A stretch of DNA of 64,000 bases from Myxococcales bacterium (GTDB taxonomy: Bacteria > Myxococcota_A > UBA9042): positions 69,704 through 133,703 of the forward strand of contig SHZF01000006.1 of NCBI GenBank assembly GCA_009692425.1. The letters are read 5' to 3'. The position numbers were made by a program, and so were the translations under genes. Positions 48,025-56,503 of the stretch are shown here, in pieces. The notes below the pieces were generated by a model that ran no database searches, was not told the DNA's origin, and was given only the letters and a program-made list of their open reading frames with translations. Each line of letters begins with the position of its first letter. Position 1 is the stretch's first letter.

Positions 48025-50952
48025 ATGACAAAGCGAATGCTGATCAGTGTCGATCGGGATGAGTCCCGCGCGGCGGTGGTCGATGACGGCCAACTCATTC
48101 ACCTGGAGATCGAGCCGGTCTCCCGCAACACCTGCAAAGGCAACCTCTACCGGGCGACGGTGGCCCGCGTGGAGCCCAGCCTCCAGTCCGCGTTCGTCGA
48201 TTTCGGCAACGACAAACAGGGCTTCTTGCCGGTCGGGGAAATCCACCCGCGCTTCAAGCCGAAGGAAGCCGACAAGCGCGCGCCGATCCAGGAAGTGCTG
48301 AAGCACAAGGCAGAGATTCTCGTCCAAGTGGTGCGCGACGAGATCGGCCAGAAGGGCGCGACGTTGTCCACGTTCGTCAGCCTGCCTGGGCGCTACCTCG
48401 TGCTGATCCCGGAGTCGGACAAGACGGGGATCTCGCGCAAGCTGTCCGACGAAGCGCGCGACCGCATCAAGAAGCTGACCGACACGATGAAGGTGCCCGA
48501 AGGCTTTGGCCTGATCGTGCGCACGGCGGGCGAGACGGCCACCGAACTGGAACTCCAGAAGGACCTGCTCTACCTGAGCCGGCAGTGGGAGGCAATCCAG
48601 AAGAAGTTCAATGAGGTCAAGGGGCCGACTCTGCTCTACGCCGAACGCAGCCTGCCGGTGCGGTTCGTGCGCGACTACTTCACCAAGGACATCGAAGAGG
48701 TCGTGATCGACGACGACGGCACGCTGCAGGAAGTGTCGGAGTTCCTGAGCGTACTGATGCCGCACGGCTTGTCGGCCGTGACGCGCTACCAAGGCGACAT
48801 GCCCCTGTTCGCGCGCTATGGCGTCGAGGGCAAGGTCGAAGACGTGTTCGCGCGCCAGGTGTTCCTCGACGGCGGCGGCTCGATCGTCATCGATCAGACC
48901 GAAGCGCTCGTCGCCATCGACGTGAACTCGGGCCGCGTCAAGGAAAAGGACATCGAGGAGACCGCACGGGCCTCCAACATCGAAGCGGCCGAGGAGATCG
49001 CGCGCCAGCTCATCTTGCGCGACCTCGGCGGCCTGATCGTCGTCGACTTCATCGACATGCGCGAGAAGAAGTACGTCAAGGAAGTCGAGCACGCGCTCAA
49101 GGAGGCGTTCAAGAACGACAAGGCACGCACGAAGATCGGCCACATCAGCGAGTTCGGTCTGCTCGAGATGAGTCGGCAGCGCATCAAGTCGTCCGTGAAC
49201 AAGGGGACCTTCGACGCCTGCGTCAACTGTTCCGGCACGGGGCGGGCGCGCGCGATGGAGTCCGTGGCGATGTCCGTCTTGCGGCGCATCTACGAGACGT
49301 GCTCGACGCGACGGGTGCGCTACGTGGTTGCCATGATGCCGGCGCAGGCCGCCCGCTACCTGCTGAACGCGCGCCGCCAGGAACTGGCAACGGTCGAAAA
49401 GCACTACCACCTCACGATCGAGGTCGTGCCCGTCGACGGGATGACGGCGTCGCAGGTGGTGCTGGAGCACCTCGAAGAAGTGCCGGCCGAGCCGGGTGCC
49501 GAGCGCGCCGACCGCCTCAAGGTGTTGCGGGTGACGCAGGAATTGGACCTCGTGCGCAACATGCTGGTGAAGCGCGAGGAAGTGCGCATCGGCCTCGAAG
49601 CCGCGCTGAAGCGCGAGGGGCGCGTCGACATCCAGGAACTCTACAAGGAAGTGAGGGCGATGACGGTCGCGGACCTCGAGCCGGCACCGTCGCGCGGGCG
49701 GGGTCGGCGCCATGGGCCGGGTGCATCGCACGCAGTCCACTCGCATGACGGCCCTCAGGTCGAATCGATGCCGGCGGGGCAGCCGACTTCGCACGCCGCC
49801 GTGGTGGGCGATGCCGTGCCGGTGCCGCGGCAGCCGCCCAAACCACGGGGGTTTGCCACCTGGTTCAAGAGCCTGTTCGGGTTGGCCGAAAGCGACGCCC
49901 ATGCCCCGGACGGGAACATCGACGGCGCCGGCGAGCCTGCTCTGCCGACACGACCGCGGCTGCCCAACGCGGTGTCGGCGCCGCACGCGCCAGTGGGCAC
50001 GGCGGGGCCGCCGTCCGGAGCCTCTCCTGGTGCGTCAGGCCGGTCGGCAGCGCCAACGGCTGCGAGCGGCGGTCGCGGGTCGGCCCCGGCGTTCGTCCCG
50101 GCAGGACCGGCGTCGAGTGCGAACGGGGCGGTGCCCCCAGGGCCCGCGCCAGGCAACGGGCGTGCGGTGGACGCCGACTTTGAAGACGGCGATGGCGGGC
50201 GTCGGCGTCGGCGTCGGCGTCGCGGCGGGCGCGGTCCGGATGGATTTGGCGCGAGCGCGAACGGACCGGAAGGCGGTTCCGGCTCGGGAGAACCGGGGTC
50301 GAGCGAGGAAGAGTCGCGGCGGAACGAAGACCACGCAGGGAGCGACGCGCGGACCAGCGACAATTCGTCGCGTGACAATTCGGCACGCATGGACTACGGC
50401 CGAACGGAGCCGGACCGCGGCGATCACGGTGCTCCGGCCTCGCGCGTGGCGGCCGCGGGCGGGGCCGTCGGCGATTCGCACGACGATCGCGACGAGCGCG
50501 GCAGCCGTCGCCGGGGTCGCCGCAACCGCTACGACGAGCGCCCGTCGGATCGGGAGTCAGGCCCGCCGACGGCTGCAACGGCCGACGCGACGGCCGCGGA
50601 CTCGCGAGCGCCTGAGGCTCCCACGACGGCCGCGGCACCCCTGCCGGACGGCTCGCATCCGGTGGCTGCCGTTGCCGCGCCGTTCCTGGATGGGCAACGG
50701 ACGGGCGACGCCGCAGAAGAACCCGCCGTCGGGCCGGTCGCAACTCCCGACGATGCGGCGCTGGCCGTGCCGGTCGAGGAGGCATCGGTCGATGTGCGCG
50801 CCCTCAAGCAGGCCATGATCGAGCAGTTGGCGTCGGAGTCGGCGGCACAGCCCGTCCAAGCCGCTGCCGGCGCGAGTGCGAACGCGCCGATCGATGCGCC
50901 GAAAACGGCGAAAAACCGCTTCGTCGTCGATCTCCGCACGGGGTCGCGGTAG
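48025..50952 (+). CDS. Ribonuclease E/G
   Basis: 975 residues. The catalytic half (1 to about 510) has the S1 domain (NLYRATVARVEPSLQSAFVDFGNDKQGFLP), the RNase_E_G core with the two metal-binding Asp residues in AIDVNSG and VVDFIDMR, and the zinc-link Cys pair CVNC. The C-terminal 400 residues are disordered, Arg/Gly/Pro/Asp-rich, and include an RRRRRRRGGR-type run that can bind RNA or form condensates. It processes rRNA and initiates mRNA decay. ATG 48025 gives the family start MTKRMLISVD. The RNase E and RNase G subtypes cannot be separated with certainty, but the long tail favours an E-like role. Confidence 0.92.
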   Translation: MTKRMLISVDRDESRAAVVDDGQLIHLEIEPVSRNTCKGNLYRATVARVEPSLQSAFVDFGNDKQGFLPVGEIHPRFKPKEADKRAPIQEVLKHKAEILVQVVRDEIGQKGATLSTFVSLPGRYLVLIPESDKTGISRKLSDEARDRIKKLTDTMKVPEGFGLIVRTAGETATELELQKDLLYLSRQWEAIQKKFNEVKGPTLLYAERSLPVRFVRDYFTKDIEEVVIDDDGTLQEVSEFLSVLMPHGLSAVTRYQGDMPLFARYGVEGKVEDVFARQVFLDGGGSIVIDQTEALVAIDVNSGRVKEKDIEETARASNIEAAEEIARQLILRDLGGLIVVDFIDMREKKYVKEVEHALKEAFKNDKARTKIGHISEFGLLEMSRQRIKSSVNKGTFDACVNCSGTGRARAMESVAMSVLRRIYETCSTRRVRYVVAMMPAQAARYLLNARRQELATVEKHYHLTIEVVPVDGMTASQVVLEHLEEVPAEPGAERADRLKVLRVTQELDLVRNMLVKREEVRIGLEAALKREGRVDIQELYKEVRAMTVADLEPAPSRGRGRRHGPGASHAVHSHDGPQVESMPAGQPTSHAAVVGDAVPVPRQPPKPRGFATWFKSLFGLAESDAHAPDGNIDGAGEPALPTRPRLPNAVSAPHAPVGTAGPPSGASPGASGRSAAPTAASGGRGSAPAFVPAGPASSANGAVPPGPAPGNGRAVDADFEDGDGGRRRRRRRRGGRGPDGFGASANGPEGGSGSGEPGSSEEESRRNEDHAGSDARTSDNSSRDNSARMDYGRTEPDRGDHGAPASRVAAAGGAVGDSHDDRDERGSRRRGRRNRYDERPSDRESGPPTAATADATAADSRAPEAPTTAAAPLPDGSHPVAAVAAPFLDGQRTGDAAEEPAVGPVATPDDAALAVPVEEASVDVRALKQAMIEQLASESAAQPVQAAAGASANAPIDAPKTAKNRFVVDLRTGSR

Positions 50953-50961
50953 CCGCCGCCG

Positions 50962-52404
50962 ATGGCCGAGGCCGCGCCGCGCGACGGGGTCGCGGCAACG
51001 TCGGGTGGCGGGCTCGTGCTCGTCGTCGATGACGATGCTTCGAATCTGGTCAGCGTCCAGAAAACGCTGCAGCGCGAGGGCTGGCACGTCGAGACGGCGC
51101 CCGACGGCCGCGCCGCGCTCCAGGTCCTGCGCCAGCGCCGGGTCGCCGTGCTCGTGACCGACCTGATGATGGCAGGCATCGACGGCATGGAACTCCTGCG
51201 CACCGTGCGGCGGTCGAGTCCGTCGACCCAAGTCGTCGTCATGACCGCGTACGGCACAGTCGAAGCGGCCGTGGCAGCGATGAAGGAGGGGGCCTACGAC
51301 TTCCTCACCAAGCCGCTGCGCCGGGCCGAGGTCGTCCGTGCCCTGGCGCGCGCCCTCGATCGCGCCGCATTGCAACAGGAAAACGACGCGTTGCGCGCCG
51401 AACTCGAGCGGGCCGGCCGCAGCCGGGCAATTGTCGGGCACAGTCCCACGATTCGCCAGGCCGTCGAACTGCTCGAACAGGTCGCGCCGGCGCGCACGAC
51501 GGTGTTGCTGCACGGGGAGTCGGGTACCGGCAAGGAAGTGTTTGCCCGGGCCCTGCACCGCCTGTCGCGGCGGCCGGGTGCCTTCGTCGCAGTGAACTGT
51601 GCCGCCATCCCCGAGGCGCTCATCGAGTCCGAGCTTTTCGGCCATGAGCGCGGGGCCTTTACCGGCGCCGTGGCGCGCACCGACGGCTGTTTCCAGCGCG
51701 CCGACGGGGGCACGTTGCTGCTCGACGAGGTCGGCGAACTGCCCATGGCGATGCAAGCCAAGCTGTTGCGCGTGCTCCAAGAGTGCGAAGTGCAACGCGT
51801 GGGCGCGGCGGCGGCCCAGTCCATCGACGTGCGCGTCGTCGCCGCCACCAACCGTGATCTCGAAGCCGAGGTGGCTGCGGGGCGGTTTCGCCCGGACCTT
51901 TTCTACCGCCTGCATGTGATCGGCATCGACCTGCCGCCCCTGCGGGCGCGGCCTGAAGATGTGCCGGCGTTGGCCTTGCACTTCCTGCAGCGCTACGCCG
52001 CGCAGAACCAGAAGACCGTGGGCGCGATCGCCGCCGATGCGATGGCGGCATTGCAATCGCACGCCTGGCCCGGCAACGTGCGCGAACTGGAGAACGCGAT
52101 CGAGCGCGCGGTCGTCCTGGCCCGCAGTGACGTGATCGGCGTGCACGATCTGCCTGACCGCATCGCGCGCCGCGACGTCACCAGCCCCGTCCTGCAATTT
52201 GCCGTGGGCACGCCACTAGAAGAGATGGAGCGGTCCGCGATCGCCGCCACATTGGAACTGACGGCGGGCGACAAGCGCAGGGCGGCCCTGCTGCTCGGCA
52301 TCGGCGTGCGCACCCTGTACCGGCGGTTGGGCGAGCGCGATGCCAGCGAGTCCGACCGCGCCAGCGGCGAACCCGACGAACCGGTTGGCGCGACGGGGGG
52401 CTGA
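50962..52404 (+). CDS. NtrC-family sigma-54 response regulator
   Basis: 480 residues. Receiver domain with the Asp pair at 23-25 and phospho-acceptor Asp67 (TDLMM), Lys in LTKPLRR; AAA+ domain with GESGTGKE, GAFTGA and GGTLLLDEVGEL; C-terminal Fis-type HTH (GDKRRAALLLGIGVRTLYRRL). It activates sigma-54 promoters after phosphorylation. No histidine kinase is adjacent, so it is an orphan in this window. It starts 10 bp after the RNase stop. Confidence 0.95.
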   Translation: MAEAAPRDGVAATSGGGLVLVVDDDASNLVSVQKTLQREGWHVETAPDGRAALQVLRQRRVAVLVTDLMMAGIDGMELLRTVRRSSPSTQVVVMTAYGTVEAAVAAMKEGAYDFLTKPLRRAEVVRALARALDRAALQQENDALRAELERAGRSRAIVGHSPTIRQAVELLEQVAPARTTVLLHGESGTGKEVFARALHRLSRRPGAFVAVNCAAIPEALIESELFGHERGAFTGAVARTDGCFQRADGGTLLLDEVGELPMAMQAKLLRVLQECEVQRVGAAAAQSIDVRVVAATNRDLEAEVAAGRFRPDLFYRLHVIGIDLPPLRARPEDVPALALHFLQRYAAQNQKTVGAIAADAMAALQSHAWPGNVRELENAIERAVVLARSDVIGVHDLPDRIARRDVTSPVLQFAVGTPLEEMERSAIAATLELTAGDKRRAALLLGIGVRTLYRRLGERDASESDRASGEPDEPVGATGG

Positions 52405-52405
52405 C

Positions 52406-53815
52406 ATGGGCGACGGGGCGGCGCAACTTTTCCAAGATCCGTTGGGGCTCCCTCTGGTCGGGGCCATCGGCGCCGCAAGCCCGGACGCGGCCGTCGCCCA
52501 CTGCGCGCTGCTGGCAGCGCTCGACTCTGCCCAGCCCGCAGCCATCGCCTGGCAGGTTGCCGACACGCTCGGAGCCGGCGCAACGGCGACCGATGTGGCG
52601 CGCACCCTGCTGGCCTGGGGTGCACGCCGGGACGCTGCCGTCTCTTCGATCGGCTGGTTGGCGGCCTGCGACGCGATCCGCATCGCGATCGAGGGGCCTG
52701 ACGCCGGCGCTCGCAGCCCGTTGGTTGCGGCGGGCGTCGCACTCGCCAGCGAATTGGCGGCCCGACCCCCGTCACGCGCGGGGAGCCCGGCGCGGCGCGA
52801 CACCGTGCTGCGGCAGGTCGCGGCCGCACCCGGCGACCTGGGCATCTTGGCCGCGGCCGCAGCGCGCCTGTGCGACCTCGACGGATTGGTGGGTGCCGAG
52901 CTTGCCGGTCAGTTGTGGGGCTGCCTCGCCACGGCGGTCGCGGACCAGCGCCCACAGCACCCGTGGAGCGGAGCGTCCGCAGGCCTGCTGGCTGGCATGG
53001 ATGCGCGCCTCCAGGCCGCGGCCGCCGCAGAAGACGAGGGCAAGGGGAGCGTGTTCGCGGAGGCGAAGTTTCGGCCTCACCTGCTCGACTCGGCTCCCGA
53101 CGTGCATCGGCGCGCGTGGTGGAAGGCGGTGGAATTCGGCGTGCCCCATGGCCTGCTCGCCGCCTCCTTGGGCCTCGCCGCCGCCGACCGCGTGCTGCGG
53201 TTCGATGCGGCGATCGACGCCGACCCGACCGCCGTCGAAGGGTGGCCGCACGCGGCGTGGCTGCTGGTCGTCGTCTCGGCCGTGCGGCGCCTGCGTCCCC
53301 TGCTTGGCGGCGCCGACTGGCTGCGACTCGCGACGTTTGCGGCCGGCCTCGTGCACGCCAACCGGGTGCTCGACGACCGCAGCCGCGTCGGGCGCGAACT
53401 GCCCGAGCCCGATCAAGTCCACGCGACGTGGGATCACGGGCCTGAGATCGCGCGCGTCGTCGCACACTTGCAGGCGGGGCGTGGCGAGCGCGCGATGGCC
53501 GCCGTACGCAGCTATCACCTGCTCGTGCTGCCCGAACAACCGCTGCTGCGGCAGGTGCTCGAAGCGGCGTGCGACGGGCTGCACACTTCGGCGCGGCACC
53601 AGGCGCTGGGCATCGCGATCCTGTCTGCCGCCGTCGATGAGACGAACGCACTGGGGCAGCACCCGCACCGCGAACGGGTGCTCTGCGCCGCCCTGCGCGC
53701 GATCGCCGCATCATGGGCCGTGCCGGGGCCGGGCACGCTGGCGTTTGCGCTGGGCGATGGGCGCCGCGGGAACAGTGGGGCGCGCTGGCGGGTTGCAGGC
53801 GACACCGGGCCGTAG
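52406..53815 (+). CDS. Uncharacterised soluble protein
   Basis: 469 residues, Ala/Leu-rich, helical, with several His residues in the middle (WPHAAWLL, LVHANRVLDDRSRVG, ATWDHG, SYHLLVLPE, EACDGLHTSARHQALG). The His and Asp pattern is consistent with a helical-bundle metalloprotein, but I recognise no family. It starts 2 bp after the NtrC-type regulator stop, so they are probably co-transcribed. Confidence 0.6.
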   Translation: MGDGAAQLFQDPLGLPLVGAIGAASPDAAVAHCALLAALDSAQPAAIAWQVADTLGAGATATDVARTLLAWGARRDAAVSSIGWLAACDAIRIAIEGPDAGARSPLVAAGVALASELAARPPSRAGSPARRDTVLRQVAAAPGDLGILAAAAARLCDLDGLVGAELAGQLWGCLATAVADQRPQHPWSGASAGLLAGMDARLQAAAAAEDEGKGSVFAEAKFRPHLLDSAPDVHRRAWWKAVEFGVPHGLLAASLGLAAADRVLRFDAAIDADPTAVEGWPHAAWLLVVVSAVRRLRPLLGGADWLRLATFAAGLVHANRVLDDRSRVGRELPEPDQVHATWDHGPEIARVVAHLQAGRGERAMAAVRSYHLLVLPEQPLLRQVLEAACDGLHTSARHQALGIAILSAAVDETNALGQHPHRERVLCAALRAIAASWAVPGPGTLAFALGDGRRGNSGARWRVAGDTGP

Positions 53816-53868
53816 CCGGGCGCGAGACCGCACTCGCGGCGTGCGGGCGGATCGGGGCAAACTCCCGC

Positions 53869-53897
53869 TTGCGGTCGCGCAGTGTCGCGCCTACACT
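53869..53897 (+). promoter_or_regulatory. Candidate promoter of the lipoprotein at 54.1 kb
   Basis: TTGCGG at 53869-53874 and TACACT at 53892-53897, spacer 17 bp, in the 302-bp gap that otherwise holds only an 11-bp repeat array. Confidence 0.45.
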
Positions 53898-53987
53898 ACT
53901 CGCCCTCGCGTGGGACCCAGTCGGCTCAAGTCCGACGCCCGCGTGCGATCCGAAAGCGCCGTCTAAACGCAGACGGCAACGGTCAGC

Positions 53988-54031
53988 CGGCACCGCAGCG
54001 GCACCGCAGCGGCACCGCAGCGGCACCACAG
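53988..54031. repeat. 11-bp tandem repeat, four copies
   Basis: CGGCACCGCAG three times and a diverged fourth copy, in the leader between the candidate promoter and the lipoprotein start. Non-coding. Confidence 0.9.
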
Positions 54032-54117
54032 GCGCGCTGCTCTACCCGCGAGGCTTTTGCCTCGCATCGCAATCGGTTGCCTCCCTCCCGGCACCGGTCG
54101 CCCGAAGGATGAACGTC

Positions 54118-56154
54118 ATGCGCCTCCGCCTCACCCCGGCCGTCGCCGTGCTGTGCGCCGCGCTGGTCGGCACCGCCGGCTGCAAAAAGAAGGAAGAAGA
54201 GAAGAAGCCCGAAGCGGCTGCGGCAGGCTCAGGAACTGCGGCGCCTGCGGAGCCGGCAATGGCGGCCGCACCCGCCGCCGCGTCGATTGCGCCCGACATC
54301 GAGCTCGCAGCCGGAGAAGGCGTCGCGGGCTGGATTTCGCTCCAGTCAATCGGCGGCCTGTTCGATGCAATCGACGCGATCGGAGGCAAGGTCGGTGCCG
54401 TGCCGCCGGGTGCCTCGCTGCGTGACGGAGCGTACGGCCAGATGGCGACGATGCTGGCGGTCGCCGGCGTGACGGGCCATGAGTGGCTGGACAAGACCAA
54501 GCCGGTGCACGTCGCGTTTCAGGACGAGGCTCCGGCCGCTCCGGCAGCCGTGCCAGCCCCCGCACCTGCGGCAGCCCCTGGTCAGCCGCCCGTCGTGGCC
54601 GCGCCCGCGCCGTTCGATCCGCAGGCGGGTGTCGCGCTCATCGTCCACGTTACCGACAAGGCCAAGGCGCTCGCGGCGATGCCCGGTGCGAAGAAGGGTG
54701 CTGACGCCGAGGGGCACGACGCCTCGATCACCGTCGAAGGCAAGACCGCCTACCTCGACTTCGTGGGCGATACCACGCTCGTGCTGACAGCCGACAAGGG
54801 GCGATTCGCCAAGGTGAAGACTTTTGTCGAGCGCCTGGACAAGGTCGAGGTTCCCGCGCTGGCGTGGATCGGCGTTTCGGTCGAGGACGTCGCCAAGACG
54901 CGCGCCGCCGAAATCGAGTCATTTATCAAATCGATCACCGACATGGGCAAGATGATGCCTGCCAACCCGGGAATGCCAAATCAGGCCGCCATCATGGCCA
55001 TGTACACCCAGATGCTGCGCAAGTGGGCGACCGAACTGACGCGCGTCGAGATGCTGATCGGTGCCGACGTCAACGCGACGAAACTCGAGGTGCGCCTGCA
55101 CGCGAAGGACGGCACCTCGCTGCACCGCCAGATGATGGCTGCCCGTGGCCGGACGTCGCGCGACATTGCGGGCCTGCTGCCAGGGAACACGTATGCCGCG
55201 ATGTCGGGCAACATCGACCCGCAGCCCGGCATCGAGACGATCGACGAGGCCATCCTGATGCTCAAGGACCTGCTCAAGCTGGAGCCGAAGGATTGGGATG
55301 CGTTCGTGGTCGACGTCAAAGGCGGCATGAAGTTGCAAGACGGCCAGTCGGCGATCGGCCTGTACCCGGACGGCGCCGCGGCGCTCGGGCTCCTCATGGC
55401 CGTCGGCACGACCGACGGCGAGACGTTGCTGCGCGTGACGAAGAAGGTGACGGCCGGCATCCTCCTCAAGCTCATTGAGCAGCAGAAGGTCGCGAAGGCG
55501 ATGGCGCCCGACAGCCCCGACGCGAAGATGCTCGCCATTGTCGAGCAGGCCTTGCGCGACCAGAAGCTCGACCCGGTGCTGCAGGCGTTCGGGCCGTTGG
55601 CGAAGGAAAAGGGCGTCACGTTGACGGTCAACACCGTCAAGGACGGCGAGGTGAGTTGCGATGTGCTCGACGTCGGCATCGACTGGACGAAGATGCCCGA
55701 CCCGGATGCGGCCAACGCCAAGGTGGTCGTCGGCGACAAGACCGCACTCGCGCTGTGTTCGGCCAAGTCGAAGGTGTCCTTTGCGATCGGCCCCGGCGCG
55801 CTGGAGCACGGCAAGCGCGCGGCCCTGGGTGCGGCGGGTGGCCTCAATGACGCCCCGATCTACAAGGCGACGACAGCTTCGGCCGCCGGTGCGGCGTGGC
55901 TCGGCTACCTGAATCCCGGCATGGGCCTGGCCGCCTTCAAGGCGCTCGGCCCGCAGGTGCCACAAGTTTCGGGCGACAAGGCCGCGCTGTTCGCCTGCCA
56001 GTCGCGCGCGAAGTCGTTCGGCTGTGGCTTGGAGGTGCCGGTCGACCTGATCGTCGCGATCAAGAACGCGGCGATGCCGGCGCCAGCCGCCATGGCCCCG
56101 CCGCCCGCGATGCCGCCGACTCCAGGTCCGACGGGCGCGCCGATTGCGCCCTGA
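54118..56154 (+). CDS. Large uncharacterised lipoprotein
   Basis: 678 residues. Signal peptide with lipobox GTAGC, followed by a Lys/Glu patch and Ala/Pro linker. The rest is soluble and repeats beta-alpha elements (VALIVHVTDKAKALAAM, ASITVEGKTAYLDFVGDTTLVLTADKGRF), resembling DUF3352-like surface proteins, but I cannot confirm that. ATG 54118 is preferred because AAGGA lies 9 bp upstream; ATG 54109 adds three residues. Confidence 0.65.
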   Translation: MRLRLTPAVAVLCAALVGTAGCKKKEEEKKPEAAAAGSGTAAPAEPAMAAAPAAASIAPDIELAAGEGVAGWISLQSIGGLFDAIDAIGGKVGAVPPGASLRDGAYGQMATMLAVAGVTGHEWLDKTKPVHVAFQDEAPAAPAAVPAPAPAAAPGQPPVVAAPAPFDPQAGVALIVHVTDKAKALAAMPGAKKGADAEGHDASITVEGKTAYLDFVGDTTLVLTADKGRFAKVKTFVERLDKVEVPALAWIGVSVEDVAKTRAAEIESFIKSITDMGKMMPANPGMPNQAAIMAMYTQMLRKWATELTRVEMLIGADVNATKLEVRLHAKDGTSLHRQMMAARGRTSRDIAGLLPGNTYAAMSGNIDPQPGIETIDEAILMLKDLLKLEPKDWDAFVVDVKGGMKLQDGQSAIGLYPDGAAALGLLMAVGTTDGETLLRVTKKVTAGILLKLIEQQKVAKAMAPDSPDAKMLAIVEQALRDQKLDPVLQAFGPLAKEKGVTLTVNTVKDGEVSCDVLDVGIDWTKMPDPDAANAKVVVGDKTALALCSAKSKVSFAIGPGALEHGKRAALGAAGGLNDAPIYKATTASAAGAAWLGYLNPGMGLAAFKALGPQVPQVSGDKAALFACQSRAKSFGCGLEVPVDLIVAIKNAAMPAPAAMAPPPAMPPTPGPTGAPIAP

Positions 56155-56503
56155 TCGCGACGACTGACTCATAGCAAAGCCCGCCGAATCGGATCGAGGG
56201 CTCGTGACGAACGCGGCGCGCGAGGCAAGGCGCGAAGGCTAAGGAATAGCAGGACTATTTCGAGCCTGAGCAACGCAGCCGCAGCCGCAGCCGCAGCCGC
56301 AGCCGTCGCGGGCGAGCGAGCACTGAGCCGAATTCAAGGGATTTGGTATCAGTCGAATCACGATACCGGGCGCGCCCGGACTGAGGCAGCGGCGGCCCGT
56401 GCAGTATGCAAAACTTCACACTTCTCGCGGCGTCAGAATTTCGCTACGCTCACACCCCCGAAACATGGCGAATCCGCAAGATCGGTGGGCGGCGGGAGCG
56501 ACG
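56155..56503. other. Intergenic region holding repeat copy B
   Basis: 349 bp. About half is the inverted repeat element. The rest (56353-56503) should carry the promoter of the VWA gene; a weak TACGCT box lies at 56445-56450. Confidence 0.5.
56179..56352 (-). repeat. Dispersed repeat element, copy B (174 bp), inverted
   Basis: Reverse complement of copy A with few substitutions. It has 18 extra bases in the GCAGCC/GGCTGC hexamer run (five copies against two). Confidence 0.9.
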
